From positions 1 through 41,167 of the forward strand of contig CAWULT010000033.1 of NCBI GenBank assembly GCA_963923455.1: a stretch of DNA of 41,167 bases. Reading direction: 5' to 3'. The notes beneath the pieces were generated by a model. It had not been told where the DNA came from. It searched no databases and was given only the letters and a program-made list of their open reading frames with translations. This stretch comes from CAWULT01 sp963923455 (lineage in GTDB: Bacteria; Acidobacteriota; Vicinamibacteria; Vicinamibacterales; UBA2999). Below, piece after piece: positions 1-7,173 of this stretch. The number at the start of each line of letters is the position of its first letter. Positions within the stretch are counted from its first letter, which is position 1. Made by a program: the position numbers and the translations under genes.

Positions 1-179
1 CCCCCGATCCGGCCCCCGCGCGGGCCGACCGGCCGCTCCCGTTCGGTGCCGCCGGCATCGACCGCGATGACCTCCCAGACCCCGGCGAAGGCCGGCCCCT
101 GCTGGGCGCGCCCCATCAGGTAGAGCCCGACCACGAACACCGCCACGAAGCCGACGAGGGCACGCCGCGCGAGCTGCAT
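1..179 (-). CDS. Exported protein of unknown function, N-terminal part only
   Basis: The gene starts at an ATG at 179 and runs off the left edge of the window, so only about 59 residues are visible. They begin MQLARRALVGFVAVFVVGLY, a positively charged tip and a hydrophobic stretch typical of a signal peptide or membrane anchor. A mature part containing FAGVWEVIAVDAGG follows. I do not recognise the family. The start lies 38 bp after the stop of the upstream DUF6544-like gene on the same strand, so it is probably the third gene of an operon that begins with the cyclo-ligase. Confidence 0.6.
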   Translation of the reverse strand, partial: MQLARRALVGFVAVFVVGLYLMGRAQQGPAFAGVWEVIAVDAGGTERERPVGPRGGRIG

Positions 180-217
180 GGAGCCCGTTGTATCAGGAAT
201 GTGTGGCAGAACGGTGG

Positions 218-1129
218 CTAGCGGTCTGCGAAGGCGTAGGCCACGGCCGTGGGCCTGGCCTTCCAGTAGGCGAAGGCGCCGGCCGGCAGCAGCCACTCGA
301 CCACCGCGTCGGTGGGCACCGTCAGGCCGTCGTGCACGGCGTAGCCCAGGATCCGCGACTGCCAGGGGCGGGGCTCCGGCCTCGTGCGGCCATCGTCGTA
401 GAGACGGTCCGGTACGAACATCGACGCGGCGCGGCCCTCCCCATCGAAGCGGAACTCCACCGCGGCCGACACGGCGCCGGCACGGATGGTCGCCCGGGCG
501 CGACGGTCGTCGATCGCCGTCCAGGCCACGCCCTGGCTGGGCAGCAGCGCCGTCGGGAACCAGACCGCCTCGGCCAGGTACCGCTGCAGCGCGGCGGTCG
601 CGAGCGCCGGCGTCTCCGCGCCGCTCACCACCGTGACGAGACCCAGCACCGCGCCCCGCATCGTGCCGCGGCCGTCGACGAAGCCATCCCGGACCAGGAC
701 GCCCAGACCGGGCGCCATCCGGATCCGCGCGTCCCACACCATCCCCGGTGCGCCCGGCACGAAGCGCTGCTGCGCCGTGAACGGGCGCCAGTCGTCCGCA
801 CCCGGGCGGCCCATGTTGAACTGCCCGTCCCAGGTGACGTCGGCACGCGTGACGATCGGCTGCCCGTCGCGCAGCACGGCGCGAAAGAAGCGCGAGACCG
901 GGATCGGCACGTTCGCCAGCTCGGTCTCGACATAGGCACGCACCCGCGGCGGCTGGGCCCGCAGCTGCCCGCGAAGCGCCTCCGAATCCGCGCGCCAGCG
1001 GTAACCGGCGACCAGCACGGCCCCGGCGCACGCGAGCCCGGCCACGACGAGCAGCACGACGAGCCAGCGCAGCAGGCGGCCCCACCACGAGGGCCGGCCC
1101 GAATGGCGATCGCGCGTCAGCCGCCGCAT
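218..1129 (-). CDS. DUF6544/DUF6920-like membrane-anchored protein
   Basis: A 303-residue protein. I chose the ATG at 1129 because it is followed by an Arg-rich tip and one clear membrane helix (residues about 17-42, WLVVLLVVAGLACAGAVLVAG); the open frame upstream of it lies inside the cyclo-ligase gene. The soluble part holds features I associate with the DUF6544 family: IPVSRFFRAVLRDGQP near the start of the domain, a WDARIRM strand, LAEAVWFPTALLP and a C-terminal DAVVEWLLPAG. The family has no established biochemical function. The start overlaps the end of the cyclo-ligase gene by 13 bp, which implies co-transcription and probably coupled translation. Family assignment is from remembered motifs, not a search. 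Confidence 0.75.
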   Translation of the reverse strand: MRRLTRDRHSGRPSWWGRLLRWLVVLLVVAGLACAGAVLVAGYRWRADSEALRGQLRAQPPRVRAYVETELANVPIPVSRFFRAVLRDGQPIVTRADVTWDGQFNMGRPGADDWRPFTAQQRFVPGAPGMVWDARIRMAPGLGVLVRDGFVDGRGTMRGAVLGLVTVVSGAETPALATAALQRYLAEAVWFPTALLPSQGVAWTAIDDRRARATIRAGAVSAAVEFRFDGEGRAASMFVPDRLYDDGRTRPEPRPWQSRILGYAVHDGLTVPTDAVVEWLLPAGAFAYWKARPTAVAYAFADR

Positions 1130-1743
1130 CGCACCGCGCCCTGCTCGGTCACGATCCAGTCGAGCCGCTCGTCGTAGTCCTCTCGCGGTACGTGCGCCAC
1201 CTCCTGCCCGGCGAAGGCCACGCCCGCGGCCACGTAGGGCCGGGGACGCGGCATCCCGCGGAGCCGCGCGATCGTCCGGTCGTAGAACCCCCCGCCGTAT
1301 CCGAGGCGATAGCCGGCGCGATCGAACACGAGCAGCGGCACGAGCGACAGGTCCGGCAGCAGTTCGACCTGCTCCGGCCCGGGCTCGGGAATGCCGAACG
1401 ACGACACGATCAGCGGGGTGCCGGGCTCCCACGCCCGGAACGTCAGCGGTGCGGCCTTCGCGGTGACGACCGGCAGCGCGCACCGGCAGCCGCGCGCGTG
1501 GAGCGTGTGCAGCAGCGGGCGCAGATCGAGCTCGTCACGGACGGCCCAGAACGCCGACACGACGGTGCCGGGCGGTGGATCGAACGTCGCGAGCACGTGG
1601 TCGACGATGGCTCGGGCCGCGGCCACGGTGTCGATTCGCCCGACGAGCGCGGCGCGTCCGGCAAGCCCCGCCCGCCGTGCCTCGCGCTTCGATTGGCGGA
1701 TGGTTGGGCTGGAGGTCGAGGTCTCGGGCACGCTGTCCGGCAT
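1117..1743 (-). CDS. 5-formyltetrahydrofolate cyclo-ligase
   Basis: A 208-residue protein that should convert 5-formyl-THF to 5,10-methenyl-THF using ATP in the cytoplasm, salvaging inactive folate. The diagnostic family motif GYRLGYGGGFYDR is at residues 144-156. The N-terminal basic SKREARR segment and SFGIPEP are also typical. The length is normal for the family. The first 10-14 residues look dispensable, and a GTG at codon 5 is an alternative start. It is the first gene of a minus-strand cluster and overlaps the DUF6544-like gene. The next plus-strand gene diverges 57 bp away. Confidence 0.95.
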   Translation of the reverse strand: MPDSVPETSTSSPTIRQSKREARRAGLAGRAALVGRIDTVAAARAIVDHVLATFDPPPGTVVSAFWAVRDELDLRPLLHTLHARGCRCALPVVTAKAAPLTFRAWEPGTPLIVSSFGIPEPGPEQVELLPDLSLVPLLVFDRAGYRLGYGGGFYDRTIARLRGMPRPRPYVAAGVAFAGQEVAHVPREDYDERLDWIVTEQGAVRCGG

Positions 1744-1787
1744 CTTAGCATCGGGGTCCGGCGTGCCGGCCCGGCCGTGCGTTGCGG

Positions 1788-1793
1788 TACGAT
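1788..1793 (+). promoter_or_regulatory. -10-like box TACGAT, 6 nt before ATG 1800
   Basis: TACGAT fits the TAnnnT core and ends 6 nt before the ATG, so transcription would start at or next to the A of the start codon (leaderless mRNA). No recognisable -35 hexamer or Shine-Dalgarno sequence is present. Confidence 0.5.
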
Positions 1794-1799
1794 CCGTCG

Positions 1800-2468
1800 A
1801 TGCACCCGTGGGAGCTCCTTGGCGAGACGACGGCGCCGGACGGCACCACGCTGACGCTGACCCGCCACAGCTCCGAGCTCGTGATCCTGGCCAACGGCAA
1901 GCCGCTGATGTCGAGCCGGATGCACGGGTCCGAGGAGGCGCTCGCCTCGCTCGGCTGCGCCCACCTGCGCGGGCACCCGGGGCCGGTCGTGCTGGTCGGC
2001 GGGCTCGGCATGGGCTTCACGCTGCGGGCGACACTCGACCTGCTGCCACGCGACGCGGCGGTCGTCGTTGCGGAACTGGTCCCGGAGGTCGTCGACTGGA
2101 ACCGTGGTCCGCTGGCCGATCTCGCGGGACGTCCGCTCGAGGATCCCCGCGTCACGGTCGACCTGCGCGACGTCGCCGACACGCTGCGGGAGGGCACCGG
2201 CCGCTTCGACGCGGTGCTGCTCGACGTGGACAACGGGCCGGCCGCGTTCACCGACGCCGGCAACGCGCGGCTCTACGACAACGCCGGCGTGGCCGCGGCC
2301 CGCGCGGCGCTCGCTCCGGGCGGCGTCCTCGCGGTCTGGTCCGCATGGGACGACCGCAAGTTCGAGCAGCGCCTGCGACACTTCGGATTCCAGGTCGAGG
2401 TGCGGCGCGTGCGAGCCCGGTTGCGCCAGGGCGGGCCACGCCACACGATCTTCGTCGGCCGTCCCTAG
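1800..2468 (+). CDS. Spermidine-synthase-fold methyltransferase-like protein
   Basis: A 222-residue protein with a Rossmann methyltransferase fold. A nucleotide-binding glycine loop VGGLGMGFTLR lies near residues 66-76. An acidic strand end AELVPEVVDWN (91-101) and FDAVLLDVDNGP (136-147) follow, as in the spermidine synthase superfamily. The DVDNGP segment replaces the catalytic Asp motif of true spermidine synthases, so polyamine synthesis is doubtful. A role as a family member of unknown substrate is safer. A TTG 18 nt upstream is also in frame, but the -10-like box sits between the two, so ATG 1800 is the better start. Confidence 0.75.
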   Translation: MHPWELLGETTAPDGTTLTLTRHSSELVILANGKPLMSSRMHGSEEALASLGCAHLRGHPGPVVLVGGLGMGFTLRATLDLLPRDAAVVVAELVPEVVDWNRGPLADLAGRPLEDPRVTVDLRDVADTLREGTGRFDAVLLDVDNGPAAFTDAGNARLYDNAGVAAARAALAPGGVLAVWSAWDDRKFEQRLRHFGFQVEVRRVRARLRQGGPRHTIFVGRP

Positions 2469-2478
2469 CCTTGGATCG

Positions 2479-2496
2479 GCGCGAATTTTTTCGCGC
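2479..2496 (+). terminator. Hairpin after the methyltransferase-like gene
   Basis: A perfect 7-bp dyad, GCGCGAA at 2479-2485 and TTCGCGC at 2490-2496, with a TTTT loop. It lies 10 bp after the stop codon. There is no following T tract, so intrinsic termination is uncertain. It could equally be a regulator site upstream of the small membrane protein gene. Confidence 0.35.
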
Positions 2497-2679
2497 GGCG
2501 ATCACGCCGGCCGTGCCGCGAGTTGTTTCGCAGCAGCCGTGAAAATACTCACGCCGCACGGCCTTCCCGATGCCGCGCCGAACGCGGACACGCGCAGAAT
2601 CGGAGAGTTCGCCGGGCTCTCGCCATGGCACGCCCCGTGCTCTTCGTCGATCCATCACCTGTTTCGCAAGGAGAGCACC

Positions 2680-2811
2680 GTGGACGCATCCCTTCTGACC
2701 GGAGTCTTTCAGACCGTCCTGGCGATCACCGTGACGCTGCTCGGCGTCTTCCTGGTGGGCGCCGTGACCGTGCTCGTACACGACTCCAAGCACCATCACG
2801 CGGGGCACTGA
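2680..2811 (+). CDS. Small single-span membrane protein, His-rich tail
   Basis: A 43-residue ORF starting with GTG, preceded by a good Shine-Dalgarno sequence AAGGAGA (about 2668-2674). It holds one hydrophobic helix (residues about 8-34: FQTVLAITVTLLGVFLVGAV and on) and ends in a tail reading HDSKHHHAGH that could bind metal. I do not recognise a family. It stands alone between the methyltransferase-like gene and the AI-2E exporter. A weak promoter candidate lies about 125 bp upstream, TTGTTT at 2523-2528 and AATACT at 2544-2549 with a 15-nt spacer. Reality of the gene rests on the SD, the helix and the GC-ending codons. Confidence 0.6.
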   Translation: MDASLLTGVFQTVLAITVTLLGVFLVGAVTVLVHDSKHHHAGH

Positions 2812-2897
2812 GCCCCCACCTGCGGGCATCTGGCCGCCGCGCGGCGCTGTCGCCAGGCCGCGCGGCCCGTCCTGTCCCGTCATCCCCCGTTCCGCCG

Positions 2898-2903
2898 TAG
2901 TAT
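2898..2903 (+). promoter_or_regulatory. -10-like box TAGTAT for the AI-2E-family gene
   Basis: TAGTAT (4 of 6 to TATAAT) ends 27 nt before ATG 2931, giving a leader of about 20 nt. No clear -35 hexamer is present. Confidence 0.4.
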
Positions 2904-2930
2904 GTGTGGACGCTCCACGGTGGATGCCGC

Positions 2931-4013
2931 ATGTCCGAGACCCGATTCCGTCACGCGTTCCTGATCCTGCTGGTCGTCGCGGCGTCGGCCGCCTTCATCG
3001 CGATGATCCGGGACTTCCTGCTGATCATCCTGCTGGCGGCGGTCTTCGCCACGCTCAGCGATCCGGTCTATCAGCGTCTGCTCGGGGCCTTCGGCGGGCG
3101 GCGCGGGTTCGCGGCGGCGGTGACGCTGCTGGTGGTGCTGGCAGTCGTGCTGGTGCCACTCACCATCGTGCTGGCCGCGGGGACCGGGGAGGCCCTGCGG
3201 CTCACCGAGGCCATCACGCCTCGGCTGCAGCAGCTCGTGACCGAACCCGGCCAATTCGAGCGCCAGCTGCACGGCCTTCCCGGCTACCCGCTCATCGCCC
3301 CCTACCGCGAGCAGATCCTGACGAAGGCCGGCGAGCTGCTCGGCAGCGCCGGCTCGTTCGCCATCGGCGCGCTCACCGCAGGCACCCGCGCCACCGCCGT
3401 CTTCGTGTTCCAGTTCTTCGTGCTGGTCTACACGATGTTCTTCTTCCTGACCGGGGGGCGCGACCTGCAGCGCCAGCTGCTCGGCCACCTGCCGCTGGCC
3501 GACGCCGACCGGCAGCGCATGGTCCACAAGTTCGTCTCGGTGACGCGCGCGACGCTCAAGGGCACGGTGCTCATCGGCACGAGCCAGGGCCTGCTCTCGG
3601 GCCTGGCCTTCTACGTGGTCGGCATCGACGGGGCGGTGTTCTGGGGCATGGTGATGACCGTGTTCTCGATCATCCCGGGCATCGGCGGTGCGCTGATCTG
3701 GGTGCCGGCGGTCATCATCCTGGCCATGACCGGTCAGGCATGGTCCGCCGTGGGGCTGGCCGCGTTCTGCAGCCTCGTCGTGGGGAGCATCGACAACCTG
3801 ATGCGGCCGTATCTGGTGGGCCACGACACGCAGATGCACGAGCTGCTGATCTTCTTCTCCACGATGGGCGGGCTGGTAGCCTTCGGGGCGATGGGCTTCA
3901 TCGTCGGCCCGATCCTGGCGGCCCTGTTCGTCGCCGCGTGGGAGATGTTCGGCGCGGCGTTCCGGCGCGAGCTGACGGGCGCCGCCCTCGGGCCAACGCC
4001 ACCGGCGGCCTGA
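2931..4013 (+). CDS. AI-2E family transporter (PerM/YdiK type)
   Basis: A 360-residue inner-membrane protein with the family's layout. Two or three N-terminal helices come first (FLILLVVAASAAFIAMI and FLLIILLAAVFATLSDPVY). A soluble loop follows (about residues 80-145). A C-terminal set of five or so helices includes GLLSGLAFYVVGIDGAVFWG, the PGIGGALIWVPAV segment and the LVGSIDNLMRPYLVG motif. The DNLMRPYLVG stretch is highly diagnostic. Members export small molecules, sodium or AI-2, and the substrate cannot be read from sequence. I chose ATG 2931 over an in-frame GTG at 2904, because 2904 falls at the predicted transcription start and would add a hydrophilic tail before the first helix. 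Confidence 0.9.
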   Translation: MSETRFRHAFLILLVVAASAAFIAMIRDFLLIILLAAVFATLSDPVYQRLLGAFGGRRGFAAAVTLLVVLAVVLVPLTIVLAAGTGEALRLTEAITPRLQQLVTEPGQFERQLHGLPGYPLIAPYREQILTKAGELLGSAGSFAIGALTAGTRATAVFVFQFFVLVYTMFFFLTGGRDLQRQLLGHLPLADADRQRMVHKFVSVTRATLKGTVLIGTSQGLLSGLAFYVVGIDGAVFWGMVMTVFSIIPGIGGALIWVPAVIILAMTGQAWSAVGLAAFCSLVVGSIDNLMRPYLVGHDTQMHELLIFFSTMGGLVAFGAMGFIVGPILAALFVAAWEMFGAAFRRELTGAALGPTPPAA

Positions 4014-4096
4014 GGCGCGTGGCCGCCGCGTTCGAGGCCCCATCACGGCCCGACGCCGGTCGCGGTCGAGCTTGAGCCGCAGGGGCGCGAATGGGC

Positions 4097-4102
4097 TACC
4101 CT
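4097..4102 (+). promoter_or_regulatory. -10-like box TACCCT before the OB-fold lipoprotein
   Basis: TACCCT (TAnnnT) ends 15 nt before ATG 4118. The predicted leader would be about 8-9 nt and contains no Shine-Dalgarno sequence. Confidence 0.3.
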
Positions 4103-4117
4103 CGGTCCGAGACGCCT

Positions 4118-4495
4118 ATGACGCACACGCATTCACTCAAGCTCGCCGGACTCGCCCTGCTGGCCGCGACGCTGTCGTCGGCCTGTGCGACACGCACGAT
4201 CAACCACGTGCTGGCGGACCCCGGCCGGTACCGGAACAAGACGGTCAAGCTGCAGGGCTCCGTCGTCGACAGCTACTCGCTGCTCAACAACGGCGCCTAC
4301 CGGATCGACGACACGACGGGCCAGCTCTGGGTGGTGTCGAACGCCGGCGTGCCGCGCCGCGGCGCCCGCGTCACGGTCAAGGGGCGCGTCCAGGAGGGCT
4401 TCAACCTCGGCTCGCTCGGTGATCGCCTGCGGCTGCCCCAGGCCATCGGTCAGGGCGTCGTGCTGATGGAACAATCGCACAAGGCGAGCAACTAG
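4118..4495 (+). CDS. Lipoprotein with OB-fold-like domain
   Basis: A 125-residue protein with a lipoprotein signal: a basic/hydrophobic N-terminus and a lipobox LSSAC ending at Cys23. The mature part reads like a small OB-fold: ADPGRYRNKTVKLQGSVVD, YRIDDTTGQLWVVSN, GARVTVKGRVQ. This resembles tRNA_anti-like or BOF-type periplasmic OB domains. The function is unknown; it probably sits on the periplasmic face of a membrane. The start codon lies just after a -10-like box, and a GTG-like start further up would place charged residues before the signal. A strong 9-bp hairpin follows the stop. Confidence 0.75.
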   Translation: MTHTHSLKLAGLALLAATLSSACATRTINHVLADPGRYRNKTVKLQGSVVDSYSLLNNGAYRIDDTTGQLWVVSNAGVPRRGARVTVKGRVQEGFNLGSLGDRLRLPQAIGQGVVLMEQSHKASN

Positions 4496-4531
4496 CGCGC
4501 CGGGCGGCGTGCGGGCCCGTGACCGGCGCGC
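4495..4531 (+). terminator. Hairpin after the OB-fold lipoprotein gene
   Basis: Perfect 9-bp arms, GCGCGCCGG (4495-4503) and CCGGCGCGC (4523-4531), with a 19-nt loop. It begins at the last base of the stop codon. No T tract follows. Confidence 0.4.
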
Positions 4532-4551
4532 CTCGCGCGCGCGGGCACTGA

Positions 4552-4557
4552 TAAGCT
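4552..4557 (+). promoter_or_regulatory. -10-like box TAAGCT before the exonuclease gene
   Basis: TAAGCT (TAnnnT) lies just beyond the hairpin and ends 11 nt before ATG 4569. No Shine-Dalgarno sequence lies between, so the mRNA leader would be very short. Confidence 0.4.
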
Positions 4558-4568
4558 TGGGCGACGCC

Positions 4569-5408
4569 ATGCCCGACGCGCTCGTCCACTTCGCCCGTAC
4601 GTTGTCCGCCCGGCTGACGCTCGACCGGCCCCTCGTCTGCCTCGACCTGGAGGCCACGGGGGTCTGGGTCGAGAGCGACCGGATCGTGCAGATCGCGCTG
4701 GCGCGCATCGCCCCGGACGGCGACGTGCGCGAGTGGTCCTCGCTGGTCAACCCCGGTCAGCCGATACCAGCCGAGACGAGCGCCGTTCACGGCATCCACG
4801 ACGCCGACGTGGCGGCGGCTCCCACCTTCGCGGCGCTCACGACGACCCTGACCGAACTGCTCGGCGGCTGCGACCTCGCCGGCTACAACGTGCAGCGCTT
4901 CGACCGGCGTCTGCTCGCGGCGGAGTTCCGGCGCGCCGGCGTGCCCGACCCGACCGCCGGGGCCCGCGTGCTCGACGCGTACACGATCTTCGTCCGGCAG
5001 GAGCAGCGCACGCTCGACGCGGCCCTGCGGTTCTACGGCGTGGCCGATGCCTTCGCCAGCCGCCGCGCGCACGACGCGCGCAGCGACGTTGCCGCCACCG
5101 TGGCCGTCCTCGCCGCCCAGCTGGGCGCCTACCCTGCGCTGCCGCGCTCGGTCGAGGCCCTGCACGGCTGGCTGCATCCGCGCGGTGCGGACTGGATCGA
5201 CGATGACGGCAAGCTGGTCTGGAAGGACGGTGTCGCAACGGTGGCCTTCGGGTCCGGCGGAGGCCGGTCGCTCGCCGACCTCGCGGCGACCGACCGGGGC
5301 TTCCTCGAGTGGGTGCTGCGCAAGGACTTCTCCGAGCAGGTGAAACGCATCGTCCGTGACGCGCTCGAGGGTCGCTTCCCGGAGCGCGCGCCCGTGGAGA
5401 TCCCGTGA
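4569..5408 (+). CDS. DnaQ-like DEDDh 3'-5' exonuclease
   Basis: A 279-residue protein with an RNase T/DnaQ-type exonuclease domain. The metal-binding residues are visible: D26 and E28 in CLDLEATG, D112 in YNVQRFD, and H168 with D173 in HDARSDV (DEDDh type). The domain ends near residue 185. The last 90 residues (GWLHPRGADWIDDDGKLVW, FGSGGGRSLADLA, FLEWVLRKDF) match the extra C-terminal segment often seen on stand-alone bacterial DnaQ-like exonucleases. It should trim single-stranded DNA or RNA 3' ends in the cytoplasm, and whether it proofreads is unknown. The stop overlaps the next start (TGATG), so it is coupled to the SUI1 gene. Confidence 0.9.
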   Translation: MPDALVHFARTLSARLTLDRPLVCLDLEATGVWVESDRIVQIALARIAPDGDVREWSSLVNPGQPIPAETSAVHGIHDADVAAAPTFAALTTTLTELLGGCDLAGYNVQRFDRRLLAAEFRRAGVPDPTAGARVLDAYTIFVRQEQRTLDAALRFYGVADAFASRRAHDARSDVAATVAVLAAQLGAYPALPRSVEALHGWLHPRGADWIDDDGKLVWKDGVATVAFGSGGGRSLADLAATDRGFLEWVLRKDFSEQVKRIVRDALEGRFPERAPVEIP

Positions 5409-5758
5409 TGGCCGACAACGCACGCGTCGTCTACTCGACCGGCGCCGGCCGCCTGTGCCCCGACTGCGGGGAGCCCCGCGACGCCTGCCGCTGCGACACG
5501 ACCGCCGCCACAGCCGCGATTCCCAGGCGGATCACCGCGAAGCTGCGGATGGAGCGCTCGGGGCGCGGCGGCAAGACCGTCACCGTGATCGACGGCCTGC
5601 CCGACAACGGCGCCTTCCTGAAGGGGCTGTGCCAGGAGCTCAAGCGCGTGTGCGGCACCGGCGGGGCCGTCGTCAGCGGCGGCATCGAACTGCAGGGGGA
5701 CCTGCGCGACCGCGTCCGCCCCGTGCTCGCCGCCAAGGGGTACCTCGTCAAAGGATGA
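5408..5758 (+). CDS. yciH: SUI1/YciH family translation factor
   Basis: A 116-residue protein with an N-terminal Cys cluster (CPDC at 17-20, CRC at 27-29). An eIF1/SUI1 domain follows: ITAKLRMERSGRGGKTVTVI, DGLPDN, LKGLCQELKRVCGTGGAV and IELQGD. This matches bacterial YciH, which is related to eIF1 and can influence start-codon selection on the 30S ribosome. It overlaps the exonuclease stop by one base, so translation is probably coupled. An adjoining in-frame GTG at 5405 is possible. A start-selection factor is of interest here because several nearby genes look leaderless, though this link is only suggestive. Confidence 0.93.
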   Translation: MADNARVVYSTGAGRLCPDCGEPRDACRCDTTAATAAIPRRITAKLRMERSGRGGKTVTVIDGLPDNGAFLKGLCQELKRVCGTGGAVVSGGIELQGDLRDRVRPVLAAKGYLVKG

Positions 5759-5784
5759 CGGGCGGCCCACCCGGGCCTGCGTGA

Positions 5785-5790
5785 TAGGCT
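5785..5790 (+). promoter_or_regulatory. -10-like box TAGGCT, 8 nt before ATG 5799
   Basis: TAGGCT, preceded by TGA, ends 8 nt before the MFS start. No Shine-Dalgarno sequence exists, so a leaderless transcript is predicted. Confidence 0.45.
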
Positions 5791-5798
5791 GACCCGCC

Positions 5799-7151
5799 AT
5801 GACGACCAGCCAGCCCATTCCGTTCCCGGTGCGGCCGCAGCCGCCGGCCTCGAGCGCCCGCGACGCGCGGCGTGTCGCCCTGGCGAGCGCCATCGGCACC
5901 ACCATCGAGTGGTACGACTTCTTCATCTACGGCACCGCGGCCGCGACCGTATTCGGCCCGCAGTTCTTCCCGCAGGTGTCCGAGCTGGCCGGCACCCTGG
6001 CCGCGTTCGCGACCTTCGCCGTCGGCTTCGTCGCCCGCCCCCTCGGCGGCGTCGTCATGGGCCACTACGGCGACCGGCTGGGCCGCAAGTTCATGCTCGT
6101 GTGGTCGCTGATGCTGATGGGCCTGTCGACGCTCGGCATCGGCCTGCTCCCCACCTACGCGGCGATCGGGGCCTGGGCGCCGGCCCTGCTCGTCACGCTG
6201 CGTTTCGTCCAGGGCTTCGCCTTGGGCGGCGAATGGGGCGGCGCGGTCCTGATGTCGGTCGAACACGCCCCGCGCGGGCGCCGTGGCTTCTTCGGCAGCT
6301 TCGTCGCCCTGGGGCTGCCGGTGGGCATCATCACGTCGAACCTCGTGTTCCTGATGACGTCCACGATGGTCGCGCCCGGCCAGTTCACCGCCTGGGCCTG
6401 GCGCGTGCCGTTCGTCGCAAGCGCCCTGCTGGTCGTCGTGGGCCTGTTCGTGCGCCTCGGCATCTCCGAGAGCCCCGTCTTCGCCGAGGTGCTGCGAGCC
6501 CAGGTCGCGCGGCGCCTGCCCGTGCTGGACGTGATGCGGGCGCACGGCCGCACCGTGCTGCTCGCGGCCGGCACCTACGTCGGCATCAGCGGCCTCGGCT
6601 ACATCGTGCTCGTCTACTTCGTCACCTACGCGACGCGCACGCTCGGATTCGGCCTCCCGACCACGCTCGCGATCGTGATCGGGGCCGCCGCCGTCTTCGG
6701 CCTGTCGATCGTCCTGTTCGCGCACTGGACGGACCGTATCGGGCGGCGGCGCATCATGGTCTGGGGCCTGGGCGTGCTGACGCTGTGGTCGCTGGTCTTC
6801 TTCCCGCTGGCCGACACCAGGTCGGTGGCGCTCGCCGCGCTCTCGATCACGGTGATGCTGGTGATCCAGGGGGCGTACATCGGCCCGCAACCGGCCATCT
6901 TCTCGGAGCTCTTCCCGACCGACGTGCGCTACAGCGGCGCCTCGTTGAGCCTGACGCTGGGCACGCTGGTCGGAGGCGCCATCGCGCCCATCGTCGCCAC
7001 CTCGCTCTACGGCATGCGCGGCAACTCGTCGCTCGTGACGGTCTACATCACCGCGATGTCGGCGGTGTCGTGGCTGTGCGCGCTGGGCCTGCAGGAAACC
7101 TTCCGGAGCGACCTCGGCGCCGGGACGGCCGCACCCGCCCGCCCCCGGTAG
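5799..7151 (+). CDS. MFS transporter, metabolite:H+ symporter (MHS) family
   Basis: A 450-residue, 12-helix inner-membrane symporter. MHS hallmarks are plain: ASAIGTTIEWYDFFIYG in helix 1, RPLGGVVMGHYGDRLGRK in the loop between helices 2 and 3, and RFVQGFALGGEWGGAVLM in helix 4. A second MFS loop motif, AHWTDRIGRRR, starts the second half. Relatives carry shikimate, alpha-ketoglutarate, proline/betaine or citrate with protons, and the substrate here cannot be told. It is a single gene with its own -10-like box and a shared hairpin at its stop. A large antisense ORF inside it is a shadow. Confidence 0.93.
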   Translation: MTTSQPIPFPVRPQPPASSARDARRVALASAIGTTIEWYDFFIYGTAAATVFGPQFFPQVSELAGTLAAFATFAVGFVARPLGGVVMGHYGDRLGRKFMLVWSLMLMGLSTLGIGLLPTYAAIGAWAPALLVTLRFVQGFALGGEWGGAVLMSVEHAPRGRRGFFGSFVALGLPVGIITSNLVFLMTSTMVAPGQFTAWAWRVPFVASALLVVVGLFVRLGISESPVFAEVLRAQVARRLPVLDVMRAHGRTVLLAAGTYVGISGLGYIVLVYFVTYATRTLGFGLPTTLAIVIGAAAVFGLSIVLFAHWTDRIGRRRIMVWGLGVLTLWSLVFFPLADTRSVALAALSITVMLVIQGAYIGPQPAIFSELFPTDVRYSGASLSLTLGTLVGGAIAPIVATSLYGMRGNSSLVTVYITAMSAVSWLCALGLQETFRSDLGAGTAAPARPR

Positions 7152-7161
7152 GCGCGGGCGG
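7135..7161. terminator. Bidirectional hairpin between convergent genes
   Basis: Perfect 8-bp arms, CCGCCCGC (7135-7142) and GCGGGCGG (7154-7161), with an 11-nt loop. The hairpin spans the MFS stop codon and lies 13 bp from the stop of the convergent DUF4097 gene, so it could end both transcripts. It has no T tract on either side. Confidence 0.4.
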
Positions 7162-7173
7162 ACACGCCGCGTG

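Noticed and set aside
2880..4046. Long antisense ORF over the AI-2E-family gene (388 aa)
   Set aside because: It is rich in Arg, Gln, His and Asp in patterns expected from reverse-reading GC-rich membrane-protein codons. The plus-strand protein has clear family motifs.
5748..6890. Long antisense ORF over the MFS gene (380 aa)
   Set aside because: It is low-complexity Gln/His/Arg/Asp sequence with no domain, while the plus strand encodes an unmistakable MHS transporter.
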